A stretch of DNA of 64,000 nt from Paenarthrobacter sp. JL.01a (GCF_025452095.1 NZ_CP104877.1:4216001-4280000); one strand, 5' to 3'. Shown: positions 48,216-57,058, counted from the first letter of the stretch. Notes: a model not told the origin generated them from the sequence alone. Made by a program: numbers and translations.

Positions 48216-49250
48216 ATGCCCAACCCAGACCGCCCGCTCCGCAAGCTTGGATTCCTTACCATCGGGCTGTTTGACCCGGCGGATCCTGCTGCGGGCCACC
48301 GCTCAACCTTGGACATTATTGAACTCGGCGAGCGCCTGGGATTCGACAGTGCCTGGTTGCGCCACCGCCACCTGCAGTTCGGCATCTCGTCGCCCGTCGC
48401 GGTGATGGCGGCGGCCAGCCAGCGGACGTCCCGGATTGAACTGGGCACGGCAGTAACGCCGCTGGGCTGGGAAAACCCTTTGCGGCTTGCCGAAGACCTG
48501 GCCACGGTGGACCTGCTCAGTGGGGGTCGGATCAACCCGGGCGTCAGCGTAGGTGAACCGATGCACTATGACACCGTCAAACACGAGCTGTATCCGGATT
48601 CGGCAGATACCGAGGACTTCAGTTACACCCGCGTGGACCGCTTTGCCCGGCTGGTCGCGGGCGAAAAAGTTCGGGAGTTTTCGGGTAAACAGGGCGTTGT
48701 GGAGGAGTTCTCAAACCGCGTGGAACCGCACTCTGCCGGGTTGCGGGAACGGCTCTGGTACGGAGCAGCGAGCCTGAAGTCTGCAACGTGGGCCGGAGAG
48801 AACGGCTTCAACCTGCTCTCCAGCAGCGTCGTCTTCCCCGGACCGGATGAAGTACCGGACTTCGCCGCCGTACAGCAACGCCAGATCCGGGCGTTCAGGG
48901 ACGCCGCAGCAACGGCCGGCCGCAGCCCGGCCCGGGTTTCACAGGGCCTGGTGGTGATTCCCACGGATTCGGCATCAAGCGCCCAGCGGGAAAAGTACCA
49001 GCGTTACGTTGACGAGCGAACACCCCGCACCAGCGCGCCCCAGGGACCAAAGCGCATGATGTTCGCGCAGGACCTCATCGGCAGCAGCGAAGAGATCGCC
49101 GAACAGCTGTACGCGCACCTGGGCTTCCAGGAGGTTGACGAGGTGGCGTTCGCGTTGCCGTTCAGCTTTGAGCACGAGGACTACGTACAGATCCTCACGG
49201 ACATCGCAGAAAAGTTGGGGCCGGCGCTGGGGTGGACACCCGCGACGTAA
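48216..49250 (+). CDS. LLM-class flavin-dependent oxidoreductase
   Basis: A 344-residue luciferase-like monooxygenase fold. The start L-G-F-L-T-I-G-L-F, then L-G-F-D-S-A-W-L-R-H and the segment V-D-L-L-S-G-G-R-I-N-P-G-V-S-V-G-E-P match the FMN-using LLM group. It could use FMN or F420; the sequence alone does not decide. AAGGAAGCC precedes ATG 48216. Single gene, with the small convergent gene at 49257 close behind. Confidence 0.85.
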   Translation: MPNPDRPLRKLGFLTIGLFDPADPAAGHRSTLDIIELGERLGFDSAWLRHRHLQFGISSPVAVMAAASQRTSRIELGTAVTPLGWENPLRLAEDLATVDLLSGGRINPGVSVGEPMHYDTVKHELYPDSADTEDFSYTRVDRFARLVAGEKVREFSGKQGVVEEFSNRVEPHSAGLRERLWYGAASLKSATWAGENGFNLLSSSVVFPGPDEVPDFAAVQQRQIRAFRDAAATAGRSPARVSQGLVVIPTDSASSAQREKYQRYVDERTPRTSAPQGPKRMMFAQDLIGSSEEIAEQLYAHLGFQEVDEVAFALPFSFEHEDYVQILTDIAEKLGPALGWTPAT

Positions 49251-49256
49251 GAACAG

Positions 49257-49457
49257 TCAGTCCACGAACTCCGACTGGGTCTGGATGAAGTCCCAATCGG
49301 CCGAGGTCAATACGCCGCTCACTTTGTCCGGGTGGGGTCCGCCGGCCTCGGCGATGTGTTGCAGGACCTGCAGTGGCAGTTCTTCCACCCTCAGGTTCTC
49401 GCGCAGCCATTCCTTGCTGTCCAGGTGCAGATCAAGCCACCACATGTAGATTTCCAC
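49257..49457 (-). CDS. Small protein of unknown function divergent from the CHAT gene
   Basis: A 66-residue acidic protein (W-W-L-D-L-H-L-D-S-K-E-W-L, then V-L-Q-H-I-A-E-A-G-G, then L-T-S-A-D-W-D-F-I-Q). GTG 49457 has AAGGTGG seven bases upstream, supporting translation. The next ATG in frame would remove four residues. No family is recognised. It could be a component of the CHAT locus or unrelated. Confidence 0.55.
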   Translation of the reverse strand: MEIYMWWLDLHLDSKEWLRENLRVEELPLQVLQHIAEAGGPHPDKVSGVLTSADWDFIQTQSEFVD

Positions 49458-49631
49458 CGCGGGACCACCTTCCGTCGGATCCGTCGAATTAACGGTAGGC
49501 CGGGGCCGTGGCGTCTTCAAGGGTCCACGGATAAGGCTTGTATGCAGCCGGATGTAGGGCCAATCTAGTCCTAAGGGCACTCCGGCACGCCCTTTCCGGC
49601 TGCCGGCCGCCCGTCGCACAAGGGACCCGCG

Positions 49632-52112
49632 ATGGACTGTGACATCGAGCTGGAAATCGATACCGGCTCTGCACGCGGCGAATATACGGTGCACGTGGTT
49701 CGCGCACCGGCGGGCGGGCACGCGTCCGGCATCTTCGCCCTGGACGTGGACGGGATCATCGTCCGGCTTCCACAGCTTGAAGCGACAGTCCTGGCGTCCG
49801 CCGTCGCTGCCCGCCGCACGCTGCCGGTAGCGGAAGTGGCAGTCCGCGAAGTCGGCCAGGAACTGTTCCAAGCGCTCTTCACCCGCGAGGTTTACGGGAC
49901 CTACCGAGCCAGTTTGGGTGCTGCCCAGCACGCGGGCCAGCAGCTCAGGGTTGTCCTCCGGCTGGCGGCTCCCGAGTTGGCGACCATGCCGTGGGAAACC
50001 CTGTTCGACCCCGAAACCGAGACCTACCTTTGCCAGACCGAGCCCTTGCTGCGGCATGTGCCCGCCCCCGACTACAACCTCAATCCCTTGGATGTGGCCC
50101 CGCCGTTGCGCATCCTGGGCATCGTGGCCTCACCCCGGGATCTGCCGGCCTTGGATGTCGCGGCCGAAAAGGAACATCTGGGCAGGGCACTTGCAGGACC
50201 GGCGTCGGAGGGACGTGTTGAACTGGTGTGGACCAGGAGCGGCACGTGGGATGACGTGCAATCGATGCTCCTCGCAGGCCCTTGGCACGTAGTCCACTTC
50301 GTTGGCCACGGCGACTATGACTCCCGGACGGACGAGGGCCGCATCGCCCTGGTGGGGCAGGACGGCCGCGCCGCAATGGTCCGCGCCGTGCGTTTGATGG
50401 CGTTGCTGAGCGTAGCCGCCCCCCGCCCGCGGCTCGTGGTGCTGAACTCGTGCTCCTCGGGCGAAATGGGCCAGACCGATCTCTTTTCCGGTACCGCCTC
50501 GGCCTTGGTCCGCAGCGGAATCGGTGCGGTCGCCGCGATGCAATTCGCCATCAGTGATTCCGCCGCAATCGCGTTCTCCCACGGCTTCTACGCCGCGATC
50601 GCCAACGGCCGCACGGTTGACGAGGCCGCCCGCATCGGCCGGATCTCAGTGATGGCCAGCCCGGACGGCACACTCGAATGGGTCACCCCGGCCCTCTACG
50701 TCCGGGGCGGATCCACGCAACTTTTCACGTTGAAGGGCTCCCCGCGCGTCCCGGCTTCGGTTGAAGGTACGACGGCGGCCGCGGCCTCGGGCGGTCAGGC
50801 TGCTGCAGGTACACAAGCGAACACAGACCAAGCCATGAAACGCGCCCAGTTGAGGGCGTTGTATGTGCAGGCAACTGCGGAACTGCGTGCGCGGCGATTC
50901 GACCAGGCCGTGGAACTGTTTGAGGACCTACTGACATTGGAACCCGGCTACCGGGACGCAGCAAACCAACGAGACGCTGCCCGCAAACGCCTGGAACTTG
51001 CCCGCATTTACCGCGAGGCCCGCCAGGCGGAAGAATCCGCCGACTGGTTGGCGGCTGCGGACGGTTTCGCCCTGGTCTTGGACGATCCCGAGTATCCCGA
51101 TGCCGCGTCCCGGAAACAGGACTGCGAAAGAAAGCAACGCCTCGCCGATCTGGAGGGCGAACTGCGGTACCACTCCTCCCAAGGCTCGTGGGAGGCAGTG
51201 CTCGATGTGTCCCGTGAGCTGGCTTCGCTGGACCCGGCTGCGGCCGATCCCGGTGGGCTGGCAACTGCAGCACGGGCCGAAATCGAGAAGACCAAGCCAA
51301 AAGAAGCCCCCGCGCCGGCGAACTCCGGATCAGACAACCCTGAAGTCAGGGGTTCATACACTGCTGTCTACCAGCCCCCGGCGCCGCCCCGGACTCCCCC
51401 TTCGGGCACACGACCGACGCCCAGCCCAAGCCCCACGCCACCGCGCGCCGTGCCCCTGACTGGAGTCCCGGCGTCGAACGTTGGCAGTTCCGGTCCCGCC
51501 GTCACCCAACCGCGACCGGCGGCCTCGAAGGCGCAGCCGCCCAATCCCGTTCCCCTCGCCTGGGGCGGAGCCGCGCTGGCGGTGGCGGGCGGCCTGGGTG
51601 TGGGCTTTGCCGTCTATTTCCTGTGGCTGGATGACAACTACTGGTACGAGAGCGGCGGCGACGCCTCCCTCCGGATCGTCTACGGCCTGGTCGCGCCCTT
51701 GGGATACCTGCTGCTGGCCGTCGCGGGCCTTCCCGATCGCACCGTCATGGGCCGGTTGGTGATGGCTGGCGTGGTCGTCTCCGGGGCAGTCTTTGGGTTG
51801 TCGGGCCTGAATTACGCCGTGGAACTGACAAGCGTGGTGTTCAGTTTCGTGCACGCGGGCTTCGGTTTGTGGGCTGGAATCCTGGCCCTGCGCGCCGGGG
51901 AATCCAGGCTGATGGGATGGCTCCTGCTGTGCGCCACTGTTTCAGTGCCGCTGGTCTGGGTTCAGGACAAGGGAGTTTTCCTTGAGTCCTGGTACCGGAC
52001 CCACGCGTACTTTGCCTTGATACAGCTTCTGGTGTTGTGTGCGGCCGGCGTGGGGTTTGTGCTGGCCGCCCGCCGACTGGGTGCAGGTTCGGCAGAAAGG
52101 ACCGGGAAATGA
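49632..52112 (+). CDS. CHAT-domain (caspase-like) protease with TPR-like region and six C-terminal TM helices
   Basis: An 826-residue protein. Residues about 100-365 are a CHAT peptidase: catalytic His226 in H-F-V-G-H-G-D-Y-D and Cys274 in V-L-N-S-C-S-S-G-E, the expected caspase-fold dyad. Residues about 400-555 contain tetratricopeptide-like helical pairs (F-D-Q-A-V-E-L-F-E-D-L-L-T-L-E-P-G-Y). About 560-640 is a Pro/Thr/Ser linker, then about six membrane helices (642-663, 684-700, 706-728, 734-752, 760-777, 791-813). The residue before 100 has a beta-rich N-terminal domain. Its stop overlaps the next gene (ATGA), whose product is Trypco1-like. The known theme is predicted conflict/programmed-death modules; activity is inferred. 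Confidence 0.88.
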   Translation: MDCDIELEIDTGSARGEYTVHVVRAPAGGHASGIFALDVDGIIVRLPQLEATVLASAVAARRTLPVAEVAVREVGQELFQALFTREVYGTYRASLGAAQHAGQQLRVVLRLAAPELATMPWETLFDPETETYLCQTEPLLRHVPAPDYNLNPLDVAPPLRILGIVASPRDLPALDVAAEKEHLGRALAGPASEGRVELVWTRSGTWDDVQSMLLAGPWHVVHFVGHGDYDSRTDEGRIALVGQDGRAAMVRAVRLMALLSVAAPRPRLVVLNSCSSGEMGQTDLFSGTASALVRSGIGAVAAMQFAISDSAAIAFSHGFYAAIANGRTVDEAARIGRISVMASPDGTLEWVTPALYVRGGSTQLFTLKGSPRVPASVEGTTAAAASGGQAAAGTQANTDQAMKRAQLRALYVQATAELRARRFDQAVELFEDLLTLEPGYRDAANQRDAARKRLELARIYREARQAEESADWLAAADGFALVLDDPEYPDAASRKQDCERKQRLADLEGELRYHSSQGSWEAVLDVSRELASLDPAAADPGGLATAARAEIEKTKPKEAPAPANSGSDNPEVRGSYTAVYQPPAPPRTPPSGTRPTPSPSPTPPRAVPLTGVPASNVGSSGPAVTQPRPAASKAQPPNPVPLAWGGAALAVAGGLGVGFAVYFLWLDDNYWYESGGDASLRIVYGLVAPLGYLLLAVAGLPDRTVMGRLVMAGVVVSGAVFGLSGLNYAVELTSVVFSFVHAGFGLWAGILALRAGESRLMGWLLLCATVSVPLVWVQDKGVFLESWYRTHAYFALIQLLVLCAAGVGFVLAARRLGAGSAERTGK

Positions 52113-52462
52113 GCAGGCTGGTTGAATTCAGCACCGACGACGGCGGCACGGTAGTTGTCGAGGTGGCCAGCGGGGCCGGGAGCCTGGTGACCAGGGGTGG
52201 CGTCCACGCGGCCGATCATTCGGGGGTTTTCGCGAGGGCCCAGCAGACCTTCGAACGGGCCTTGGCGCATGTCCGGCCGGCGGTGCAGGGCGTGATCGAC
52301 GAACTCCTGAGCCTCGAAAACCGTCCGGATGAGCTCAGTGTGGAGTTCGGGATCGATTTGCATGCCGAGGCCGGGGCCTTCATAGCCTCCGCCAGCACTG
52401 CATCCAACTTCAAGGTGCGGCTGACGTGGAACAAGCCCGCCCCAACCGCGCCGCCCAACTAG
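52109..52462 (+). CDS. Trypco1-like (CU044_2847 family) partner protein
   Basis: A 117-residue protein: L-V-E-F-S-T-D-D-G-G-T-V-V-V-E-V near the N-terminus, T-F-E-R-A-L-A-H-V-R-P in the middle and V-E-F-G-I-D-L-H-A-E-A-G-A then F-K-V-R-L-T-W at the end. This matches the pattern I know for the trypsin-co-occurring domain 1 family, which is found beside trypsin- or CHAT-type proteases in predicted conflict systems. AAAGGA precedes ATG 52109; it overlaps the CHAT stop by four bases. Its last two residues and stop lie in a family 1 palindrome. Likely regulator, cofactor or substrate of the protease; untested. Confidence 0.72.
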   Translation: MSRLVEFSTDDGGTVVVEVASGAGSLVTRGGVHAADHSGVFARAQQTFERALAHVRPAVQGVIDELLSLENRPDELSVEFGIDLHAEAGAFIASASTASNFKVRLTWNKPAPTAPPN

Positions 52463-52519
52463 GGGACAGCAAACGTCCCAATGAGGCTTGGGTGGAGCGT
52501 TATCTGTCCCCCAGTTGGG
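52454..52519. repeat. Intergenic palindrome, family 1, copy 3
   Basis: Left arm GCCCAACTAGGGGACAGC (from 52453) matches copies 1 and 2; the right arm CTGTCCCCCAGTTGGG (52504-52519) has a mismatch. The Trypco1-like stop TAG is the TAG in CCCAACTAG. Confidence 0.75.
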
Positions 52520-52566
52520 TAGCCAACAGCCTGTTCAACAGCCCCCTGCGGCGCAACAATAAGGGT

Positions 52567-53073
52567 ATGGCTGAAGAGGCGTTCAGCGGCCCCATCCCCC
52601 TCGTGGTGGGCGTCCTTCCGGACCAGCACGTGGAGGTGCTGCAGACTGCCCGGACCCTCGCCGAGCAGCTCGGCGTGCCACTGGTGTGCGCCTACGTGGA
52701 CGAGGCCAGCTACCTGGTGGAGTGGGACCCGGCCCGCGATACCCACCGGATGTCGCTGCACCCGGAAAAGGACGACGCCGAGGTGGACGCCGTCCGGGAA
52801 GATCTGGGGAAGGTCATCGCCGAAGCCATGGACGGCGGTACGGCCGATTGGACCCTGCGGTTGCTTGCCGGCGACCCCGCCCGTGCCTTGGGCCGGCTGG
52901 CCTCGGACATCAACGCCTCCATGATCATTGTGGGCTCACCGGAACCTGGCTTGGGACACCGCATTTCCGAGGCCCTCAATGGTTCGGTGGCCGCCTGGCT
53001 CAGTCATCACCAGCGCCGACCGGTCCTGATTGTGCCCCAGAAAAAGCGCCACGAAGCGGCCCGGAAAAACTAA
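52567..53073 (+). CDS. Universal stress protein family
   Basis: A 168-residue UspA-fold protein with the ATP-binding pattern near the C-terminus (I-I-V-G-S-x-x-x-G-x-x-x-x-x-x-x-x-G-S-V-A-A-W-L, the GxxG(S/T) type) and R-R-P-V-L-I-V-P. USPs bind ATP or act as small stress regulators. AAGGG lies just before ATG 52567. It is a separate unit after the palindrome and is followed by its own terminator. Confidence 0.8.
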   Translation: MAEEAFSGPIPLVVGVLPDQHVEVLQTARTLAEQLGVPLVCAYVDEASYLVEWDPARDTHRMSLHPEKDDAEVDAVREDLGKVIAEAMDGGTADWTLRLLAGDPARALGRLASDINASMIIVGSPEPGLGHRISEALNGSVAAWLSHHQRRPVLIVPQKKRHEAARKN

Positions 53074-53163
53074 AGCGAAAGTACTTATTCAAGGTGGTGG
53101 CAATGGGCTCCGATGCCACGTAGAGTGATGAGTGCAGGAAGCGAAAGCGCCTGTCCAAAGACC

Positions 53164-53202
53164 GCTCCGGAGTGCGTATCCCCCAATAACGCACTCCGGA
53201 GC
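53164..53202 (+). terminator. Terminator of the universal stress protein gene
   Basis: Perfect 14-bp arms GCTCCGGAGTGCGT (53164-53177) and ACGCACTCCGGAGC (53189-53202) followed by TCTTTGTTTT. Confidence 0.85.
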
Positions 53203-53255
53203 TCTTTGTTTTAACCTCGGTTTTGGCCCGCGCCGCCCTCATCTTCTTGGACGCA

Positions 53256-53301
53256 AAAACGGCCCCGACACGCCTTGTTACAGGCGTGTCGGGGCCGTTT
53301 T
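53256..53301. terminator. Two-way terminator near the GntP gene end
   Basis: Twenty-bp perfect stem AAAACGGCCCCGACACGCCT (53256-53275) with its complement (53282-53301). The A run on one side and T run on the other allow termination in both directions. Confidence 0.85.
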
Positions 53302-53367
53302 GGATTCCGAAGTGGGTCGTGACGGTACAAGCTCACGACGCCGGCACCCGGCTTGGGTGCCGGCGGG

Positions 53368-54759
53368 TCACCTGACGAAGGTGTACAGCAAAGCCGCCAT
53401 TCCGAAGCCCACCAGGGACAGGACCGTTTCCAGGACCGTCCAGGTCTTCAGGGTGTCCTTGACCGACATGTTGAAGTACTTGGAGATGATCCAGAATCCG
53501 CCATCGTTGACGTGGCTGGCGATGATGGAGCCGGAGGAAATGGCCACCACTATCAACGCGAGCTGCGGCTGGGAGTAACCGGAGGCCAGGCTGGGCGCGA
53601 GGATGCCGCCCGTAGTCACGATCGCCACAGTGGCCGAACCCTGGGCAATACGCATGCCGGCACTGATCACGAAGGCGGACAGGATGATGGGCAGGCCCGC
53701 CTGGGACAGCGAGTCAGCAACGGCCTTGCCAACACCCGTGGCGGACAGGACTGCTCCGAAGAATGCACCTGCACCAACCACCAACAGGATCATGCCCACA
53801 GGACGCAGCGAGGAACCGGTGATTTCGCTCAGTTCAGCCGAGGTCATGCCGCGCCGGATGCCCAGCAGCCACATGGCCAGCAGTACGGCCACGGTCAGGG
53901 CAATGGCCGGGTTGCCGAAGAACTGGAGGATGTCCCGGAAGGTTCCAGCCGGCGCGAAGATGTTACCGAACGTGCCGCCGAGGATGAGGATCATGGGCAG
54001 GCCGATCGCCAGCAGCACCAGGCCGATGGAGGGCTCATGACCACGCGCAGTGTCGGCTTCGGCCACAATCCGGTCTTCCGGAACGGACACCATTACGCGC
54101 TTGCCGATGTACGTGCCCCACAAAATACCGGACGCGAACCAGGCCGGAATACCGCAGATGAGGCCCATGAGGATGATCCAGCCGAGGTCCACGTGGAACA
54201 AACCTGCGGCAGCAACCGGACCGGGGTGCGGGGGAAGGAAAGCGTGCGTCACGGACAAACCGGCGAGCAACGGCAGGGCGTACAGGGCAAGCGACTTGCC
54301 GCCACGGATGGCAGCGACATAGACCAGGGGCGCCAGCACGAAGATGCCGATGTCGAAGAACACCGGGATACCCAGCACGAAGCCGGTGATGCCCATCGCG
54401 AGCGGAGTGCCCTTCTCGCCGAAGATCTTCACCAGCCTGCCAAGAAGCACTTCGGCACCACCGGACCGCTCGAGGATGGCTCCGAGGACAGTACCAAGGC
54501 CGATGATCACGGTGATGTGGCCAAGGATTCCGGCGAAGCCCTTCTCAATCAGGGCGTCGCTGCTCTTGGTGGCCGAACCCACCAGGGCCTCCACCGAGAT
54601 ACCGCCTACCAGTGCCACGATCACACCGGTTCCCACCAGGGCGATGAACGGCTCGAGCTTGACCTTGATGATCAGGAACAGCAGCAACGCGATGCCCGCG
54701 CCTGCCAGGAGGAGCAGGCCGGCGGTGTCGTGCCGCAGCCATTCAAGGAATTCATTCAT
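53368..54759 (-). CDS. GntP-family sugar-acid:H+ permease
   Basis: A 463-residue integral membrane protein with about 12-14 helices. The GntP family patterns L-P-P-H-P-G-P-V-A-A (about 172-181) and S-H-V-N-D-G-G-F-W (about 419-427) are clear. Known substrates are gluconate, idonate and related sugar acids. It is the last gene of the leftward operon (PLP deaminase, amidohydrolase, KDPG aldolase, permease), which favours a sugar-acid-like substrate such as N-acyl-glucosaminate. Confidence 0.88.
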   Translation of the reverse strand: MNEFLEWLRHDTAGLLLLAGAGIALLLFLIIKVKLEPFIALVGTGVIVALVGGISVEALVGSATKSSDALIEKGFAGILGHITVIIGLGTVLGAILERSGGAEVLLGRLVKIFGEKGTPLAMGITGFVLGIPVFFDIGIFVLAPLVYVAAIRGGKSLALYALPLLAGLSVTHAFLPPHPGPVAAAGLFHVDLGWIILMGLICGIPAWFASGILWGTYIGKRVMVSVPEDRIVAEADTARGHEPSIGLVLLAIGLPMILILGGTFGNIFAPAGTFRDILQFFGNPAIALTVAVLLAMWLLGIRRGMTSAELSEITGSSLRPVGMILLVVGAGAFFGAVLSATGVGKAVADSLSQAGLPIILSAFVISAGMRIAQGSATVAIVTTGGILAPSLASGYSQPQLALIVVAISSGSIIASHVNDGGFWIISKYFNMSVKDTLKTWTVLETVLSLVGFGMAALLYTFVR

Positions 54760-54782
54760 GGGCGTTTCTTTCTTGGTGAGTC

Positions 54783-55418
54783 CTACTTGAGGGTGCTGGT
54801 GAAGGCTGCGGCACGCGCCGCGATGTCTGCCCAGTCGCCGGCAGCGACTGCCGCGGGCGGGACCACGCTGGTGCCGCAGCAGACTGCGGCAGCACCGGCG
54901 TCGAGGTAGCTCTTTGCGTTGGAGGCGTCGATGCCCCCGGAAGGAAGCAAGCGGATGCCCGGGTAGGGCCCCTGCAGATCCTTCAGATACGCCGGTCCGA
55001 GCTGTCGGGCGGGGAAAATCTTGACGACGTCCGAGCCGAGGTCCAGCGCCTGAGCCACTTCCGTGGGCGTCATGGCGCCGAGGCTGAACGGGATGCCCGC
55101 CGCCGCGGCAACGGCCGCGACTTCAGGCCGGAGTCCGGGCGTCACCAGGAACTGGGCACCAGCGTCGATGGCTGCGCGGGCTTGGTCCGCAGTCATCACC
55201 GTACCGATTCCGACGGCGGCACCATGGTCGGCTGCGGTCTCCGCCGCGCGCTTGACGTGCTTGAGCGCATCCGGCGTGGTGAAGGTCAGCTCGACGCTGC
55301 GGATGCCGCCCTGGGCCAGCGCCCGGCAGAGGTCTGCCGCGTCCGTGATGGAGGGCGCCCGGACCACGGCGAGCGTGCGGTCGGTTTCGAGCTGCTGGAC
55401 GAATTCTTCGGGGGTCAT
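54783..55418 (-). CDS. eda: 2-keto-3-deoxy-6-phosphogluconate aldolase
   Basis: A 211-residue class I aldolase. The Schiff-base Lys133 is in D-V-V-K-I-F-P-A and the proton-relay Glu43 in S-V-E-L-T-F-T-T-P, as in KDPG aldolase. It yields pyruvate and glyceraldehyde-3-phosphate. A 4-hydroxy-2-oxoglutarate activity is common in the family. It overlaps the amidohydrolase gene by four bases (ATGA), and a KDG kinase is divergent nearby. Confidence 0.88.
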   Translation of the reverse strand: MTPEEFVQQLETDRTLAVVRAPSITDAADLCRALAQGGIRSVELTFTTPDALKHVKRAAETAADHGAAVGIGTVMTADQARAAIDAGAQFLVTPGLRPEVAAVAAAAGIPFSLGAMTPTEVAQALDLGSDVVKIFPARQLGPAYLKDLQGPYPGIRLLPSGGIDASNAKSYLDAGAAAVCCGTSVVPPAAVAAGDWADIAARAAAFTSTLK

Positions 55419-57058
55419 TGTTGTCCTTCTCTGGTGAGGCCGTCGCTGTGGCGGCGGAGGGCGCGGCCGGCGCGCGCTCCGGTGGGCTGGCCGCCGTCGA
55501 TCGCTGCCGTGCCGTTGACGAACACGTACTGGATGCCGCTGGCGGCCTGGCGGGGATTCTGGAACGTGGCGGTATCGCGGACGGTTTCGGGATCGAAAAG
55601 TACGACGTCGGCGGCGAACCCCTCGCGGACCAGTCCCCTGTTGTGGAGTTTGAGTCGGGCGGCAGGCCTGCCACTGAGATGATGGACCATCTCTTCGAGG
55701 CTGAGGAGCCCGAGGTCGCGCGAGTAGTGGCCGAGGTAGCGCGGGAACGTGCCCCAGGCGCGGGGGTGCGGCTTGGCACCGACCAGGAGCCCGTCGCTGC
55801 CACCCGTGTGGGTGCGGTGCTTCATGATGGCCTGAACGTTTTCCTCATGGCCAACGTGCTGCAGGATGCCTGTGCCGAGGCGGTCTTCGGTGAGGATCTG
55901 CGTGAAGACATCAAACGCCTCTTGGCCGCTTTCAGCCGCAATATCCTTGATGGTCTTGCCCACGAATCCCGTAAGCGCCGGGTTCTGGACGCCACTGATT
56001 TCCAGGGTGTCCCATTCGGCCGCTACGCCGTGGCAGCCGTCGGAGCCGTAGATCTCGACGGCTTCCCGGACGCGGGCGCGGGTTTCGGGGTCGGCCAGGC
56101 GGGCCAGGGTGGCTTCGGTTCCGCCGGATGACGCCCAGCTCGGGAGGATCGCCGAAAGGGTGGTGGCGCCGGGAAGGTAGGGGTAGGTGTCCAGGGTGAT
56201 GTCGACGCCCTGCTCCAGCGCTTCGTCGATGAGGTCCAGGAGTTCCCCGGCGCGGCCCTTGTTTTCGGCGAAGTTCATGGTGGCGTGGGACAAGTGCAGG
56301 GCGCAGCCGGTATCGCGGCTCAAGGAGATCATCTCGGCGTACGCACCCAGGGCGCCCTTGCCGTAGGAACGGTGGTGGGGTGCGTAGAAGCCGCCAAGTT
56401 CACCAACGACGCGGCACAGTCCGGCGAGTTCCTCGGTCTGCGCGTACATTCCCGGCGTGTAGGTCAGCCCCGAACTCATGCCCACGGCGCCTTCCTCCAT
56501 GGCGGTCCGGATGACGTCCTGCATCTGCTGCTGTTGCTCCGGCGTCGGGTCACCCTCGGCGAAGCCCATCACCATCGCGCGGACGGTTCCCTGCGGCACC
56601 AGGTAGGCGGCGTTGGTGGCGATACGACCGGCCTCGTCCTCGGTGTCCAGTCGATCGAGGTACTCCCCCACGGTCCGCCAGTTCCAGTCAAAGCCGGCCG
56701 GATTGTCGTTCCAACCCGCGATCTTCTCCCGGACGCCGGCCAACGTCGCATCGTCCACGGGGGCGTAGGAAAGCCCGTCCTGCCCGAGCAATTCCGTGGT
56801 GACGCCCTGGCTGAGTTTGGCGTAGTGGTCTTTGTTGACCAACAACTGCAGGTCCGAGTGGGCGTGCATGTCGATGAACCCCGGGCTCAGGACAAAGCCT
56901 GTGGCATCGATGACGCGGTCCGCGCCGGTTTCGGCTGCGGTGAGGCTACCGGCGCCGACGACGGCGGCAATCACCGCGCCGTCCAACAGGACGTCGGCGG
57001 CACGGCGGTCCGCTCCGGTTCCGTCCACCAGGGTGGCGTTGCTGATGAGGGTCTTCAT
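55415..57058 (-). CDS. N-acyl-D-amino acid deacylase-like amidohydrolase
   Basis: A 547-residue D-aminoacylase-family amidohydrolase. Metal ligands His65 and His67 are in D-M-H-A-H-S-D; further ligand segments are A-P-H-H-R-S-Y-G and L-H-L-S-H-A; the catalytic Asp is in G-S-D-G-L-L-V-G-A-K-P-H-P-R. The usual metal-binding G-N-C-G loop is replaced by G92-Q-D-G95, so the metal cysteine is missing. In this operon the expected substrate is an N-acylated D-amino sugar acid rather than a peptide-like amide. Confidence 0.85.
   Translation of the reverse strand: MKTLISNATLVDGTGADRRAADVLLDGAVIAAVVGAGSLTAAETGADRVIDATGFVLSPGFIDMHAHSDLQLLVNKDHYAKLSQGVTTELLGQDGLSYAPVDDATLAGVREKIAGWNDNPAGFDWNWRTVGEYLDRLDTEDEAGRIATNAAYLVPQGTVRAMVMGFAEGDPTPEQQQQMQDVIRTAMEEGAVGMSSGLTYTPGMYAQTEELAGLCRVVGELGGFYAPHHRSYGKGALGAYAEMISLSRDTGCALHLSHATMNFAENKGRAGELLDLIDEALEQGVDITLDTYPYLPGATTLSAILPSWASSGGTEATLARLADPETRARVREAVEIYGSDGCHGVAAEWDTLEISGVQNPALTGFVGKTIKDIAAESGQEAFDVFTQILTEDRLGTGILQHVGHEENVQAIMKHRTHTGGSDGLLVGAKPHPRAWGTFPRYLGHYSRDLGLLSLEEMVHHLSGRPAARLKLHNRGLVREGFAADVVLFDPETVRDTATFQNPRQAASGIQYVFVNGTAAIDGGQPTGARAGRALRRHSDGLTREGQQ

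Noticed and set aside
53353..54909. A 518-codon plus-strand frame rich in Gln/His/Asp
   Set aside because: Antisense of the GntP permease; the hydrophilic composition is the complement of hydrophobic codons.
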